This document shows positions 35,971 to 46,387 of a stretch of 64,000 bases of DNA, piece after piece; within the stretch, counting starts at the first letter, position 1, and the number at the start of each line of letters is the position of its first letter. The notes under the pieces are model-generated. The model did no database searches and was not told where the DNA came from. It worked only from the letters and a program-made list of their open reading frames with translations. This DNA is from Burkholderiaceae bacterium (lineage in GTDB: Bacteria > Pseudomonadota > Gammaproteobacteria > Burkholderiales > Burkholderiaceae_C), in assembly GCA_019234815.1 (NCBI GenBank), contig JAFALA010000039.1:43621-107620 (forward strand), given 5' to 3'. Made by a program: the position numbers and the translations under genes.

Positions 35971-37728
35971 TCAGGACTTGGCCGCGGCGCTCAGTCCCAG
36001 CCGCTGCAGGGCATCCGGACTGAACTGGTACTCCAGACGCAGCTGCGGGTCTTGCAGGGCCTTGGGGCAGGACATGCTCGAGTTTTCGCCATTGCGGTAG
36101 TCGAGCACCAGCAAGGCACCGCCGCCCAGGGAAGGCTGGCAGGCCCGGTCGACCGCCTGCCAGATGCTCAAGGCGTCGGACGACAGGCTGGCGCCGGCGA
36201 TCCGCGTGACCTCTTCGCCGGTCAGCAGCGTCTTGCACTGCAGGTCCTCGCGCTTTTCCAGCTTGAAGCTTTGCGGCCGCGCAAAAAAGCCCTGCTTGCC
36301 ATCGCAATCGCTCTGCATCAGCGCGCCCATCAGCTTGGGCAGCGTGGCCGTGGTGGTGCGCGCCTGGGCCAGCTGGAGCTCACCGAGCTGGCGCGCGAAT
36401 TCCTCGGCGAAGCCGGTGCGGGTGTCGAGCAGCAGCTTGTGCACGGGGCCTGTTTCGGCGCCATCGGCCCAGCGCGCAAATCCCGCCACATCCAGCGTCG
36501 GATGGTCCTTGTAAAGGCCGGCCATGACCCGCAGGGCCGGCGGCACGGCGGGCTGCGCGCGCGCCTGGATGCGGGCCTGACCCAGCATCATCAGGCTCAT
36601 GCCGCAGCTGAGCGCATCGTCATCGACCTGGCGATGCGCCGGGCGCAGCGCGGCGACCTCTTCGCCGCGGCCGCGCAGGCATTGGTTCACGGTGTAGGCC
36701 ATGCGGTCGCTCAAGCCCTTGCCGCCCCACCGGCCGTCCTGCGCCAGCAGCAGCAGCGCCATCCAGTCGGCATGGCCTTCCTGCAGCCAGCTGCGATCGG
36801 GATCGGCGCGGAAGACCTCGCTGGTCCACCAGCGCGCGAGATCGCGCGCCACGGTCTGTTCCAGCAGCTCGTTGGGCAGGCTCTCGGGCAGGCGCGCCAC
36901 GCTCAGGCGCAAGGTATCCGCCGCCACGTCGGCGCGCATGCCCGGCAGTGCCGAGGCCAGCGCAATGACCGCATGCGGCCCCTTCAGCGGAGTGCCATAG
37001 AGGCGCTGCAAGCTGGCCAGGTCGGTGCCCAAGGCATGGCGAATGCGCTCGGCCACGCCCGCGTCCAGGCCGGGATCGAGCATCACGGGAAGGCCCTCGA
37101 TGGTCTGCACCGGCGCACGCGCCATCAGCACGTATTCGGCAGCGCCCAGGGCGCCGAGATCGGCCTTGGTGCCGTCCTTCAGCGCCTGGTCGACCTGCTG
37201 AGCCGGCACCCGCACGTCAAGGGTCTGCGTCGAAACCTGGCCCTGGCGCATCACGTAGGCTCCCGCACCGGCGGCCGGCAGCCAGCGCCAGTGCAGATCG
37301 GTGCCCGGCAGCAGCACGGCGAACTGCCCGCTGTACACCACGGCGCCGCGCCCGTCGCCGGTCGCCTGCACCGGCTCGGCCAGGCCGAAGCGGCTGATTT
37401 CGTGCGGCCGCAGGTGGAACACCGCCGTCGTGCACGACGGTGTGTCGCGCAGCTGGATGCCATGCTCGCCCAAAGTCGCGCAGGGGCTGGCCGCACGCAT
37501 CTGCATGAAGCGCCACACCGAATGGGCGTTGGGGCTTTCCTGGAAGAAAGGCAGCTCGCGCATGCCTTCCGGCGGCGTGTAGCTGAGTTCCACCTCGCCG
37601 TTGGGCAGGGGCTGGAAGCTGATCAGCAGCTCGGCGGACCAGGCCGGGCTGGCCGCCAGCAAGGCGACGGCCGTGCAAGCCAGACGCTGGCACCATGCAG
37701 CGCGCGAAACCAGGGACAGATTCTTCAT
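35971..37728 (-). CDS. Exported gluzincin-like (M1/M61-type) protein, probably inactive
   Basis: 585 residues. A signal peptide (RLACTAVALLAASPAWSA) directs it to the envelope. The segment around residues 290-330, VARDLARWWTSEV...SWLQEGHADWMAL, follows the layout HExxH-x-WW...WLxEG of M1/M61 metallopeptidases. The zinc-binding HExxH is replaced by RDLAR, while the W-L-x-E-G-x-A block is kept. I infer a peptidase fold without zinc catalysis. The rest is not recognised. It sits between bioB (48 bases upstream) and liuD (53 bases downstream) on one strand. Confidence 0.5.
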   Translation of the reverse strand: MKNLSLVSRAAWCQRLACTAVALLAASPAWSAELLISFQPLPNGEVELSYTPPEGMRELPFFQESPNAHSVWRFMQMRAASPCATLGEHGIQLRDTPSCTTAVFHLRPHEISRFGLAEPVQATGDGRGAVVYSGQFAVLLPGTDLHWRWLPAAGAGAYVMRQGQVSTQTLDVRVPAQQVDQALKDGTKADLGALGAAEYVLMARAPVQTIEGLPVMLDPGLDAGVAERIRHALGTDLASLQRLYGTPLKGPHAVIALASALPGMRADVAADTLRLSVARLPESLPNELLEQTVARDLARWWTSEVFRADPDRSWLQEGHADWMALLLLAQDGRWGGKGLSDRMAYTVNQCLRGRGEEVAALRPAHRQVDDDALSCGMSLMMLGQARIQARAQPAVPPALRVMAGLYKDHPTLDVAGFARWADGAETGPVHKLLLDTRTGFAEEFARQLGELQLAQARTTTATLPKLMGALMQSDCDGKQGFFARPQSFKLEKREDLQCKTLLTGEEVTRIAGASLSSDALSIWQAVDRACQPSLGGGALLVLDYRNGENSSMSCPKALQDPQLRLEYQFSPDALQRLGLSAAAKS

Positions 37729-37776
37729 GCGGGTACGACCTTCAATACAACCATGAGCCGGTTCAATGGGCAGATG

Positions 37777-38868
37777 TCAGTGGCAATGCTGGCAGTTGTC
37801 GGCGCCCGCCTTGGCGTCGCTGGCGGCCGGCGCCTGAGCGCGCAGGTTGATCTTGGCCTCGGTCTTTTGGCTCAGCCCGGCTTCGGTATCGCAGCGCATA
37901 CCCAGGCGCGCCAGCAACTGGCGATCGGCCTCGGCCTGCGGGTTGTTGGTGGTCAGCAGCTTGTCGCCGTAGAACATCGAATTGGCGCCGGCCAGGAAGC
38001 ACATCGCCTGCAAGCTCTCGGGCATCTCTTCGCGGCCGGCGCTCAGGCGCACCATGGCGCGCGGCATGACGATGCGGGCCACGGCAATCGTGCGCACGAA
38101 CTCGAAGGGGTCCAGCGCCGCCGTGCCGGCCAGCGGCGTGCCCTCGACCTGCACCAGGTTGTTGATGGGCACCGACTCCGGATAGGGCTGCAGATTGGCC
38201 AGTTGCACCAGCAGGCCGGCGCGCTGGCGGCGCGTCTCGCCCATGCCGACGATGCCGCCCGAGCAGACCTTCAGGCCGACGTTGCGCACGCGATCGAGCG
38301 TGTCCAGACGGTCCTGGTAGGTGCGGGTGGTGATGATCTGGCCGTAGAACTCGGGCGAAGTGTCGAGGTTGTGGTTGTAGTAGTCGAGGCCCGCTTCGGC
38401 CAGTTGCTCGGCCTGGCCCTCGCCCAGCATGCCGGCGGTCAGGCAGGTCTCCAGGCCCATGGCCTTGACTGACCGGACCATCTCGCCGATGACCTCCAAG
38501 TGGCGCTCCTTGGGGCTGCGCCAGGCTGCGCCCATGCAGAAGCGCGTGGCGCCGCTGCTTTTGGCCGCGCGCGCCGCCTCCAGCACCTCTTCCAGCGGCA
38601 GCAGCTTCTCGGCCTTCAGGCCGGTGTCGAAATGCGCCGACTGCGGGCAGTACTTGCAATCCTCCTCGCAGCCGCCGGTCTTGATCGACAGCAGTGTCGA
38701 GAGCTGCACCGCATTGGCGTCGAAATGCTCGCGGTGCACCTGCTGGGCGCGAAACATCAGGTCGTTGAAGGGCAGCTCGAACAGCGCGGCCACTTCGTCC
38801 ACGGTCCAGGGTTTGGCATTGCGACGGTCGGCGTCAGTGGTCGGCGTGAGCGATTGGATTTGGTTCAT
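37777..38868 (-). CDS. bioB: Biotin synthase
   Basis: 363 residues from ATG 38868 ([14 protein letters not shown]); the open frame runs upstream without support. BioB inserts sulfur into dethiobiotin by radical SAM chemistry. [19 protein letters not shown] holds the Cx3Cx2C cluster. [19 protein letters not shown] carries the Arg that binds the second cluster, and [18 protein letters not shown] is the C-terminal motif. The tail ends NCQHCH, a common Cys/His ending. It is the last bio gene of the block, 76 bases after bioD. Confidence 0.97.
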   Translation of the reverse strand: MNQIQSLTPTTDADRRNAKPWTVDEVAALFELPFNDLMFRAQQVHREHFDANAVQLSTLLSIKTGGCEEDCKYCPQSAHFDTGLKAEKLLPLEEVLEAARAAKSSGATRFCMGAAWRSPKERHLEVIGEMVRSVKAMGLETCLTAGMLGEGQAEQLAEAGLDYYNHNLDTSPEFYGQIITTRTYQDRLDTLDRVRNVGLKVCSGGIVGMGETRRQRAGLLVQLANLQPYPESVPINNLVQVEGTPLAGTAALDPFEFVRTIAVARIVMPRAMVRLSAGREEMPESLQAMCFLAGANSMFYGDKLLTTNNPQAEADRQLLARLGMRCDTEAGLSQKTEAKINLRAQAPAASDAKAGADNCQHCH

Positions 38869-38944
38869 GGCTTTGGACCCAGGTTTGAAACTTGAAAGAC
38901 CTGCGACATGCAGATCGAGAAATTCGGAATGGCTTGCGGGAATC

Positions 38945-39643
38945 TCACTTCGACAAGGCCGCCAGCACGCGGTCGCGATCCAGGTACGCCGCCACGGCCG
39001 CCGGCGTGGGTTCGGGCAGGCGCGGCACCAGGCCCCAGCGTGGCGCGCCCAGGCCGTGCACCGGATCGTCGAGTGCCGCCAGATTGTCCGCCACATGCGG
39101 CATGTGGGCGTCCACCGTGTTGGCCACCCAGCTGGCCAGGCTTAAGCCGCGCGCCCGGATCGCCTCGGCGCTCAGCAAGGCATGGTTGATGCAACCGAGG
39201 CGCAGGCCCACCACCAGCACCACCGGCAAGGCCAGGTCCCGCGCCAGGTCGGCGCTGTCCCAGCCCGGCGCCAGCGGCACGCGGAATCCGCCCACGCCCT
39301 CGATGACGCTGAACTCGGCACGGGCGGCAGTCTGGCCGATAGCGGCCAGCACGGCCTCCCGCGCAATGGGCCAGTGCTCCAGCGCCGCGGCGATATGAGG
39401 CGCGCAAGGCGTGCGGTATTGCAGTGGGCCGATTTCGGCATCGCTGAACACGCCGGCCGATGCCGCGCACAGGCGCTGCACGTCCTCGTTGATCCAGCGT
39501 CCGTCCACCAGCTCCTGGCCGGCCGCGACGGGCTTGATCGGCGCCACACGCCAGCCCTGCTGCATCAGCAGATGCGTCAGCGCCGCCGTGATACAGGTCT
39601 TGCCGATCTCGGTGTCGGTGCCGGTGATGAAGACGCCCTTCAT
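38945..39643 (-). CDS. bioD: Dethiobiotin synthetase
   Basis: 232 residues from ATG 39643, five bases after the bioF stop. BioD closes the ureido ring of dethiobiotin using ATP and CO2. [20 protein letters not shown] is the P-loop region with the family's GTDTxIGKT motif, KPVAAG the substrate Lys, and [10 protein letters not shown] the second conserved block. The residual reading frame upstream of 39643 overlaps bioF and is not the real start. Confidence 0.96.
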   Translation of the reverse strand: MKGVFITGTDTEIGKTCITAALTHLLMQQGWRVAPIKPVAAGQELVDGRWINEDVQRLCAASAGVFSDAEIGPLQYRTPCAPHIAAALEHWPIAREAVLAAIGQTAARAEFSVIEGVGGFRVPLAPGWDSADLARDLALPVVLVVGLRLGCINHALLSAEAIRARGLSLASWVANTVDAHMPHVADNLAALDDPVHGLGAPRWGLVPRLPEPTPAAVAAYLDRDRVLAALSK

Positions 39644-39648
39644 GCTGT

Positions 39649-40881
39649 TCACGCCGCCAGCTCCGCGGCAAAGTCCTGTGCCGCTGCACGCAAGGCCTGC
39701 AGCAGCCGGTCTATGTCGGCAGCCGTGTGGCTGCCGCACAGGGTGATACGCAGCCGCGCCGTGCCCGGCGCCACCGTGGGCGGACGGATGCCGGACACGC
39801 GCAGGCCTTCGCGCTCCAGCCGCGCCGCGAGGCGCATGGTGGCGGCGTTGTCGCCGATGATCAGGGGCTGGACCGGCGTGTCGGACGACGCCAGCTGCCA
39901 GCCCAGTTGCGGGTACTCGCTCGTCAAGGCGTCGAGTCCGGCGCGCAGCTGCGCCTGCAGGCGCTGCAGTTGCGCGCGGCGTGCCTCGCCTTCCTCGGTT
40001 CGGATCAGCGCCAGGCTGGTCAGCAGCGCATGCGCGACCGCAGGCGGCGCCGCGGTCGTGAAAATGTAGGGACGCGCAGCCTGGATCAGGTATTCGATGA
40101 CGGTCGGATGCGCCGCCACGAAGGCGCCCGCCACGGCCGCTGCCTTACCCAGCGTGCCGACCAGGATCAGCCGCTCGCTGCGCAGGCCGAAGCGCGCCAG
40201 GCTGCCGCGGCCCTGCGGACCCAGCACGCCGAAGCCATGCGCGTCGTCGACGATCAGCCAGGCATCGAATGCCTCGGCCAGCGCCAGCAGCTCGTCCAGC
40301 GGCGCGATGTCGCCGTCCATGCTGAACACCGCGTCGGTGACGATCAGCTTGATGCGCGCCGTGCTCGCCGCCAGCAGCGCGCGCAGGCCCGCCACGTCGC
40401 GGTGTGCGAAGCGCTTCACCTCGGCCTTGGCCAGGCGCGTGCCGTCGATCAGCGAAGCGTGGTTGAGCTCCTCGGAGAAGATGTCCGCGCCGGCATCGCC
40501 CAGGGCCGTGACGACAGCCAGATTGGCCATGTAGCCGGTGCAGAAGTACAGCGCGCGGGCATGCGGAATCTCGGGCGAGACGAACTCGGCCAGGGCCTTT
40601 TCGATCGCGTCGTGCGCGGCGGAATGGCCGCTGATCAGGTGCGAGGCGCCCGAGCCCGTGCCATAGCGGCGCACGCCGGCTATATAGGCCTCGGCCACCG
40701 CCGGATGCGCGGCCAGGCCCAGGTAGTCATTGCTGCAGAACATCAGCAGCTCGCGTGACTGCCCATCAACGCCGCGCACCTGCTGATGCGGCGCCGTGCC
40801 GGTCTCGGCCACGCGCAGCACACGGGTCATGCTCTTGGCCGCGATCGCCTCCAGCTTGGCGTTCAGGTGATCAAGCAGCAT
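39649..40881 (-). CDS. bioF: 8-amino-7-oxononanoate synthase
   Basis: 410 residues. ATG 40881 has GGAG ten bases upstream and overlaps the end of bioA by 11 bases; an earlier ATG six codons up lacks a site. BioF joins pimeloyl-ACP/CoA with alanine using [17 protein letters not shown] carries the PLP-binding Lys, [15 protein letters not shown] the cofactor Asp, and [13 protein letters not shown] the N-terminal motif. All are intact. Confidence 0.96.
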   Translation of the reverse strand: MLLDHLNAKLEAIAAKSMTRVLRVAETGTAPHQQVRGVDGQSRELLMFCSNDYLGLAAHPAVAEAYIAGVRRYGTGSGASHLISGHSAAHDAIEKALAEFVSPEIPHARALYFCTGYMANLAVVTALGDAGADIFSEELNHASLIDGTRLAKAEVKRFAHRDVAGLRALLAASTARIKLIVTDAVFSMDGDIAPLDELLALAEAFDAWLIVDDAHGFGVLGPQGRGSLARFGLRSERLILVGTLGKAAAVAGAFVAAHPTVIEYLIQAARPYIFTTAAPPAVAHALLTSLALIRTEEGEARRAQLQRLQAQLRAGLDALTSEYPQLGWQLASSDTPVQPLIIGDNAATMRLAARLEREGLRVSGIRPPTVAPGTARLRITLCGSHTAADIDRLLQALRAAAQDFAAELAA

Positions 40882-42202
40882 GGGGGGCTCCGGCAACATC
40901 GTTCAGGCTCGCCAGCACCGCCTTGAACAGGAAGGCTGCGGTGTCGGCGTCGATCAAATAGGGCGGCATCAGGTAGACGGTGCGGCCGATCGGGCGGATC
41001 AACAGCTCGTGAGCGCGCGCCGCCAGATGGAAGCGCTCGGCAAAGCGCTCGCCCGCGAACTCGGGCTTGAGGTCGAACGCCAGGATCATGCCGCGCTGGC
41101 GCAGGTGCTCGACGCGCGGATCGTGCTGCAGCGGCGCGAAAGCCTGGGCCAGCAGGGCCGACTGCTCGCGGTTTTTCGCCAGCACCTGCTCGCGCTCGAA
41201 GCGCGCCAGCACGGCATTGGCCGCCGCGCAGGCCAGCGCGTTGCCGGTGTAGGAATGCGAGTGCAGGAAGCCGCGCGCGACCTCGTCGCTCCAGAAGCTC
41301 TGGAACACGGCCTCGGTCGTCAGTACCAGCGACAGAGGCAAGGTGCCGCCGCTGATGCCCTTGGACAGGGTGACGAAATCGGGCCAGCCGCACTCGCCCT
41401 GCTCAAAGGCAAAGAAGCTGCCGCTGCGTCCGCAGCCGACGGCGATCTCGTCGGCGATCAGGTGCACCTCGAACTCATCGCAGAGTGCGCGCACGCCCTT
41501 CAGGTACGAGGGCTCGTGCATGGCCATGCCGGCGGCGCACTGCACCAGCGGCTCGATGATCAGCGCCGCAACAAAGCCCCGGCGCGCTTCCAGCACGCGA
41601 CGCAGGTCGGCCAGCGCCAGGGCCTCCTGCTGCGGCCCCAGGCGACTGTCGGGCGATTCGACCACGTGGGCGCGCATCAGCAGCGGGTCGTAGGCATCGC
41701 GGAACACCGCCACATCGGTCACCGCCAGCGCGCCTATGGTCTCGCCGTGGTAGCCGTGCCGCAGGCAGACGAACTCGCGCTTGTCATTCAGGCCGCGGTT
41801 GCGCCAGGCATGGAAACTCATCTTCAGCGCGATCTCGACCGCACTGGCGCCGTCACTGGCAAAGAAGGTGTGGCCCAGAGCGCCGCCGGTGAGAAGCGAC
41901 AAGCGCTCGGCCAGTTGCACCGCAGGCTCGTGCGTGCAGCCGGCCAGCATCACATGCGGCAAGGTGTCGAGCTGCTGCTTGATGGCGGCGTTGATGCCCG
42001 CGTCGGCGTGTCCGAACAAGTTCACCCACCAAGAGCTGTTGGCGTCGAAATAGCGCCGGCCCTCGACGTCGAACAGCCAGGGACCTTCGCCCCTGGCAAT
42101 GGGCAGCGGCGGGACGACGGCGGCGCGCGCCATCTGCGTGCAGGGATGCCAGACCGCGGCCAGGCTGCGGGCCTGCAGTTGCTGTTGTTCTTGGAGAGAC
42201 AT
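40871..42202 (-). CDS. bioA: Adenosylmethionine-8-amino-7-oxononanoate aminotransferase
   Basis: 443 residues. BioA makes 7,8-diaminopelargonate with SAM as amino donor. [11 protein letters not shown] and [20 protein letters not shown] are typical BioA signatures, [20 protein letters not shown] holds the PLP-binding Asp, and [15 protein letters not shown] the Schiff-base Lys. It starts 20 bases after liuC ends, so the biotin genes are very likely read through from the liu promoter. Bio order here is A-F-D-B; no bioC or bioH is in the window. Confidence 0.97.
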   Translation of the reverse strand: MSLQEQQQLQARSLAAVWHPCTQMARAAVVPPLPIARGEGPWLFDVEGRRYFDANSSWWVNLFGHADAGINAAIKQQLDTLPHVMLAGCTHEPAVQLAERLSLLTGGALGHTFFASDGASAVEIALKMSFHAWRNRGLNDKREFVCLRHGYHGETIGALAVTDVAVFRDAYDPLLMRAHVVESPDSRLGPQQEALALADLRRVLEARRGFVAALIIEPLVQCAAGMAMHEPSYLKGVRALCDEFEVHLIADEIAVGCGRSGSFFAFEQGECGWPDFVTLSKGISGGTLPLSLVLTTEAVFQSFWSDEVARGFLHSHSYTGNALACAAANAVLARFEREQVLAKNREQSALLAQAFAPLQHDPRVEHLRQRGMILAFDLKPEFAGERFAERFHLAARAHELLIRPIGRTVYLMPPYLIDADTAAFLFKAVLASLNDVAGAPHAA

Positions 42203-42222
42203 CGATCCAGGAGTCCAGGCAG

Positions 42223-43023
42223 TCAGACGCGCCAGGAAGGCTGCGTCTTGTTCAGGAAGCTCTGCACCCCTTCGCGGCCTTCGACGCTGGCACGGATGTC
42301 GGCAATGCGCCGGGCCGTGTCGTCGCGCAGCTCGGGCGTGATGGGCGCATGCGCCACATCCTTCACCAGGGCCTTGCAGGCGCGCACCGCCGCCGGGCTG
42401 TTGGCCAGCAGGGATGAGAGCAAAAACGCTATTTTCTCATCCAGCGTGTTTTCGTCGGCCAGTTCGTGCACCAGACCGATGCGGTGCGCTTCGGCCGCCG
42501 AGAAACGCTCGGCCGTGACGAAGTAGCGCCGCGAGGCCTGCTCGCCTATGGCACGCACGACATAGGGGCTGATGGTGGCCGGCAGCAGGCCGAGCTTGGC
42601 TTCGGACAGGCAAAAGCCGGCCGCCTCGGTGGCCACGACCACGTCGCACACGGCCACCAACCCGACGCCGCCCGCGTAGACATCGCCCTGCACGCGCGCG
42701 ATCACCGGCACCGGACAGCTGTAAATGGTCCACAGCATCTGCGCCAGCTGCGAGGCGTCGGCATGGTTCTCGTCCCAGTCGTAGCCGGCCATGGCCTTCA
42801 TCCAGTTCAGGTCGGCGCCGGCGCAAAAGGCCTTGCCCTCGGCGGCGAGCACCACGGCGCGCAGGCTGCTGTCTTGCGACAGCGCTGCAAAGATGCGGGT
42901 CAGTTCGGCAATGACTGCTTCGTTGAAGGCATTGCGCACCTCGGGCCGGTTCAAGGTCACACGCGCCACTGCACCTTCACGATGCGCCAGCACGACCGGA
43001 TTGGAAGACGCCATCGAACTCAT
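42223..43023 (-). CDS. liuC: Methylglutaconyl-CoA hydratase (enoyl-CoA hydratase family)
   Basis: 266 residues; ATG 43023, or ATG 43014 three codons in. It is a crotonase-fold enzyme: AEGKAFCAGADLNWMKAM and GDVYAGGVGLVAVCDVVVAT form the two oxyanion-hole segments, and SEAKLGLLPATISPYVVRAI holds the catalytic Glu. Placement directly after LiuB (15-base gap) marks it as the hydratase that makes HMG-CoA from 3-methylglutaconyl-CoA in leucine breakdown. Confidence 0.92.
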   Translation of the reverse strand: MSSMASSNPVVLAHREGAVARVTLNRPEVRNAFNEAVIAELTRIFAALSQDSSLRAVVLAAEGKAFCAGADLNWMKAMAGYDWDENHADASQLAQMLWTIYSCPVPVIARVQGDVYAGGVGLVAVCDVVVATEAAGFCLSEAKLGLLPATISPYVVRAIGEQASRRYFVTAERFSAAEAHRIGLVHELADENTLDEKIAFLLSSLLANSPAAVRACKALVKDVAHAPITPELRDDTARRIADIRASVEGREGVQSFLNKTQPSWRV

Positions 43024-43038
43024 GATCTGCCCCCCCCA

Positions 43039-44673
43039 TCACATCCGGAACACCCCGAATTTCGCATCGGGAATCGGCGCATTGAGCGAGGCCGACAGCC
43101 CCAACGCCAGCACGCGGCGCGTGTCGGCAGGGTCGATCACGCCGTCGTCCCACAGCCGGGCCGAGGCGTAATACGGGTGGCCCTGGACTTCGTACTGCTG
43201 GCGGATCGGCGCCTTGAAGGCTTCTTCTTCCTCCGCGCTCCAGGCGCCGCCCTTGGCTGCTATGCCGTCGCGCCGCACGGTGGCCAGCACCGAGGCGGCC
43301 TGCTCGCCGCCCATCACCGAGATGCGCGCGTTCGGCCACATCCACAGGAAGCGCGGGCTGTAGGCGCGGCCGCACATGCCGTAATTGCCGGCGCCGAAGC
43401 TGCCGCCGATGATGACGGTGAACTTGGGCACCTGGGCGCAGGCCACCGCCGTGACCATCTTGGCGCCGGCGCGCGCAATGCCCTCGTTCTCGTACTTGCG
43501 GCCCACCATGAAGCCGGTGATGTTCTGCAGGAACACCAGCGGGATCTTGCGCTGACAGCAGAGTTCGACAAAGTGCGCGCCCTTGTTGGCGCTCTCGGCG
43601 AACAGGATGCCGTTGTTGGCGACGATGCCCACCGGCATGCCCTCGATATGGGCGAAGCCGCACACCAGGGTGGCGCCGTAGCGGGCCTTGAACTCATCGA
43701 ATTCCGAGCCGTCCACGATCCGGGCAATGACCTCGCGCACGTCGAAGGGCTTGCGCCCGGTTTTTCCATCTTGGGTCGGGATCACGCCGTGCAGCTCGGC
43801 GGCGTCGTACAACGGCGCGCGCGGCGTCTGCAGGGCCACCGCCGGGGTTTTCTGCCAATTCAGGTGCGCGACCGACTGGCGCGCGATCGCCAGCGCATGG
43901 GTGTCGTTCTGCGCCAGGTGGTCGGCCACGCCGGACAGGCGCGTGTGCACGTCGCCGCCGCCCAGGTCCTCGGCGCTGACCTCCTCGCCGGTGGCCGCCT
44001 TCACCAAGGGCGGACCGCCGAGGAAGATGGTGCCCTGGTTCTTGACGATGATGGTCTCGTCGCTCATGGCCGGCACGTAGGCGCCGCCGGCCGTGCAGGA
44101 GCCCATCACCACGGCAATCTGCGGGATGCCTTGCGCCGACATATTGGCCTGGTTGAAGAAGATGCGGCCGAAATGCTCGCGGTCGGGGAAAACGTCGTCC
44201 TGGTTGGGCAGGTTGGCGCCGCCCGAATCGACCAGGTAGATGCAGGGCAGGCGGTTCTGCTGCGCGATTTCCTGCGCGCGCAGATGCTTCTTGACCGTCA
44301 TCGGGTAATAGGTGCCGCCCTTGACCGTGGCGTCGTTGCAGACGATCACGCAGTCGACGCCCGAGACGCGGCCTATGCCCGCGATCACGCCGGCGCTGGG
44401 CGCCGCGTCGCGGCCGCCCTTCTCCTTGTACATGTTCAAGGCCGCCAGGGCCGAGAACTCCAGGAAGGGCGTGCCGGGGTCCAGCAGCATCTCGACGCGG
44501 TCGCGCGGCAGCAGCTTGCCTCGCCCCAGGTGCTTGGCGCGCGCGGCCTCGCCGCCGCCCAGCGCGATCTGCGCGAGCTGCTCGTTCAGGTCCTGAATCA
44601 GGCCACGCATGAGCTCGGCATTGGCCTTGAAATCGGCCGAGCGGGCATTGAGCTTGGTGGTCAGGACGGGCAT
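43039..44673 (-). CDS. liuB: Methylcrotonyl-CoA carboxylase carboxyltransferase subunit
   Basis: 544 residues from ATG 44673 with GGAG eight bases upstream (GGAGACCCC-ATG). It transfers CO2 from LiuD biotin to 3-methylcrotonyl-Co[37 protein letters not shown] and [20 protein letters not shown] are the carboxyltransferase motifs of the MCC beta subunit. It is the first gene of the minus-strand liu-bio run. Its start is preceded by a 15-bp palindrome shared with the divergent TetR gene. Confidence 0.95.
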   Translation of the reverse strand: MPVLTTKLNARSADFKANAELMRGLIQDLNEQLAQIALGGGEAARAKHLGRGKLLPRDRVEMLLDPGTPFLEFSALAALNMYKEKGGRDAAPSAGVIAGIGRVSGVDCVIVCNDATVKGGTYYPMTVKKHLRAQEIAQQNRLPCIYLVDSGGANLPNQDDVFPDREHFGRIFFNQANMSAQGIPQIAVVMGSCTAGGAYVPAMSDETIIVKNQGTIFLGGPPLVKAATGEEVSAEDLGGGDVHTRLSGVADHLAQNDTHALAIARQSVAHLNWQKTPAVALQTPRAPLYDAAELHGVIPTQDGKTGRKPFDVREVIARIVDGSEFDEFKARYGATLVCGFAHIEGMPVGIVANNGILFAESANKGAHFVELCCQRKIPLVFLQNITGFMVGRKYENEGIARAGAKMVTAVACAQVPKFTVIIGGSFGAGNYGMCGRAYSPRFLWMWPNARISVMGGEQAASVLATVRRDGIAAKGGAWSAEEEEAFKAPIRQQYEVQGHPYYASARLWDDGVIDPADTRRVLALGLSASLNAPIPDAKFGVFRM

Positions 44674-44693
44674 GGGGTCTCCAGGAAAAACAA

Positions 44694-44708
44694 TTGAGTA
44701 ACACTCAA
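44694..44708. promoter_or_regulatory. Putative TetR-family operator 1 (liuB side)
   Basis: TTGAGTAACACTCAA is a perfect palindrome of six-base arms around AAC. It ends 20 bases before the liuB ATG. On the minus strand a TATAAG sequence lies directly upstream of it (CATATAAG, around 44708-44715), a candidate -10 box, so a bound repressor would cover the transcription start. The same arm pattern recurs at 44795. Confidence 0.65.
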
Positions 44709-44794
44709 ACTTATATGCAGGCCGAACCACCTTTACTTGCAGCGTCGGCCAAGCCGCGAGAATAAAGCAGCATCGAGATTCAGGCAAGCCATAC

Positions 44795-44809
44795 TTGAGC
44801 TTTACTCAA
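44795..44809. promoter_or_regulatory. Putative TetR-family operator 2 (regulator side)
   Basis: TTGAGCTTTACTCAA shares the arms TTGAG and CTCAA and the same five-base spacing with the site at 44694; centres are 101 bases apart. It lies 28 bases before the GTG start of the divergent TetR gene, which suggests autoregulation. Two copies with identical geometry in a 164-base gap are unlikely by chance. Confidence 0.65.
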
Positions 44810-44837
44810 TTATTCTGCACAATCCTGTCAATCCAGC

Positions 44838-45578
44838 GTGAATCCCCTCGTGTCAGACCTGAACCCAACTCCTTTCAGCAAACACGCCAGCCCCGCACCC
44901 GGGGTGGGCCAGCGCCGCGCGCCGGTCGGGCCTAAGGCCGAACAGCGCGTGCGCGACATCCTGCGTGTGGGCCGCGACGTACTGTGCGAGCGCGGCTACG
45001 AGCGCGCCACCACCACCGAGATCGCCTTGCGCCTGGGCATCTCCGAGGCCACTGTGTTCACCTACTTCCGCAGCAAACGCGAGCTCTGCGTGCGCGTGAT
45101 CAGCGACTGGTACGACGAGATCATCACCGTCATTGAGGCCGGCATCCCGCACGAAGCCGGCATCCGCGAGCAGCTCGTGTTCATCGTGCACACCCATTTG
45201 CGCCTGTTCCTGATCCAGGGCACGGGCCTGTGCGCGCTGGTGCTCTCGGAAGGCCGCACCAAGGGCCAGGAGTTCGGCGAAGCCTTCGTCGAGCTGCAGC
45301 GCCGCTACACCGCGCCGCTGATGGACCTGCTGGCCCGCGGCCAGGCCAGCGGCGAGGTGCGGCAGGATGTTCCCCTGCGCTTGCTGCGCTCGCTGGTCTT
45401 CGGCCCCATGGAGCACATGCTGTGGGAGGTCATCATCGCTGGCCGCCAGATCGACGTGGATCAGAGCACCAAGGACCTGGTCGCCCTGCTATGGCCCGCG
45501 CTGCAGACGCCCGACCGGGAGCTACAGCGCCTGAGCAAGCTGCGGCAGGAGATTAGCGACGCGCTGGCGCGAAGCTAG
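44838..45578 (+). CDS. TetR/AcrR-family regulator, LiuQ-like
   Basis: 246 residues from GTG 44838; GTG 44850 is an alternative. The helix-turn-helix is in RATTTEIALRLGISEATVFTYFRSKRELCVRVI (about 57-90). The rest is a helical ligand-binding domain. It is divergent from liuB with two matching palindromes between. Comparative work on betaproteobacteria has described a TetR regulator of liu genes called LiuQ; this gene occupies that position, so a CoA-thioester-responsive repressor of leucine degradation is likely. I assign it from context. Confidence 0.78.
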   Translation: MNPLVSDLNPTPFSKHASPAPGVGQRRAPVGPKAEQRVRDILRVGRDVLCERGYERATTTEIALRLGISEATVFTYFRSKRELCVRVISDWYDEIITVIEAGIPHEAGIREQLVFIVHTHLRLFLIQGTGLCALVLSEGRTKGQEFGEAFVELQRRYTAPLMDLLARGQASGEVRQDVPLRLLRSLVFGPMEHMLWEVIIAGRQIDVDQSTKDLVALLWPALQTPDRELQRLSKLRQEISDALARS

Positions 45579-45587
45579 GCGCCGTCC

Positions 45588-46142
45588 TCAAGCCCTCTGG
45601 GCCTCGCGCTCACGCCACTGCGCCGCCGTCATGCTGTAGGTGGCCATTTCCTTGCCGTACCAGGTGTCCAGGCCCCTGTCGTGCATGCCCAGCCGCTTCA
45701 TGACGGTCGACGACGCCAGGTTCTCGGGCACGCAGACTGCGTAGAGGTCAGGGGCATGCAAGGTGCCGAACGCGAATGCCGTCATGGCCAGTGCCGCCTC
45801 GCTGGCCAGGCCCTGGTGCCAGCGATCGCGCCGCAGGCGCCAGCCGATCTCCAGCGGACAGGCCGGATCGGGCTGCGGCGACTCGCTGCGGCGCAGGTTC
45901 TGGATGCAGCCGGCGCCGACGATCTCGCCGCTCTCCCGCTCGACGAAGCTCCACCACGAATAGCCGAGCTCGGTCCAGCGCACCATGATGCGTTCGATGA
46001 TGGCCAGCGTCTGCTCGCGCGTCTCGGGCTGCCCGGAGATGAATCGCATCACCTCCGGATCGGCGTTCATGCGGTTCAGGCCGTCGAGATGCGCAATCGC
46101 GTAGGGCTCCAGGCGGAGCCGCTCGGTCGTCAGGATGCTCAT
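45588..46142 (-). CDS. GNAT-family N-acetyltransferase (RimJ/RimL type)
   Basis: 184 residues. [19 protein letters not shown] is the typical start of RimJ/RimL-like acetyltransferases; [20 protein letters not shown] holds the acetyl-CoA pyrophosphate loop (R-x2-W-x-x-G-x-A-x-E-A) and [16 protein letters not shown] the N-x-x-S motif. The substrate is unknown. ATG 46142 overlaps the stop of the CopZ-like gene (ATGA), so the two are coupled. Confidence 0.88.
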   Translation of the reverse strand: MSILTTERLRLEPYAIAHLDGLNRMNADPEVMRFISGQPETREQTLAIIERIMVRWTELGYSWWSFVERESGEIVGAGCIQNLRRSESPQPDPACPLEIGWRLRRDRWHQGLASEAALAMTAFAFGTLHAPDLYAVCVPENLASSTVMKRLGMHDRGLDTWYGKEMATYSMTAAQWREREAQRA

Positions 46143-46345
46143 GCGGCGTCGGTCCCTGCAGGCGGATAGCCAGCCTCGGTCAAGGCCTCGGCCAGCATCT
46201 GCGCACTGACGCCGGTCCGCACCTGGATGCGGCGCGCCTCGCGGTCGAATTCGATCTGCGCCTGGGCGTCCAGCTCATGCACGACGGCGGTGATGGCGGC
46301 CACGCAATGGCCGCAGCTCATGTCGGGAAGGTGAAATTCAATCAT
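46139..46345 (-). CDS. CopZ-like heavy-metal-associated domain protein
   Basis: 68 residues from ATG 46345. [18 protein letters not shown] contains the M-x-C-x-x-C metal site of the ferredoxin-like HMA fold. It is divergent from copA, 42 bases apart, so it should chaperone copper(I) to the ATPase. The GNAT gene overlaps its end. No CueR-type box is seen in the short shared gap. Confidence 0.88.
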   Translation of the reverse strand: MIEFHLPDMSCGHCVAAITAVVHELDAQAQIEFDREARRIQVRTGVSAQMLAEALTEAGYPPAGTDAA

Positions 46346-46387
46346 GGCGAGAGCATAAACCTGGGGCGTCGTAAGCTTCGGCCTGCC

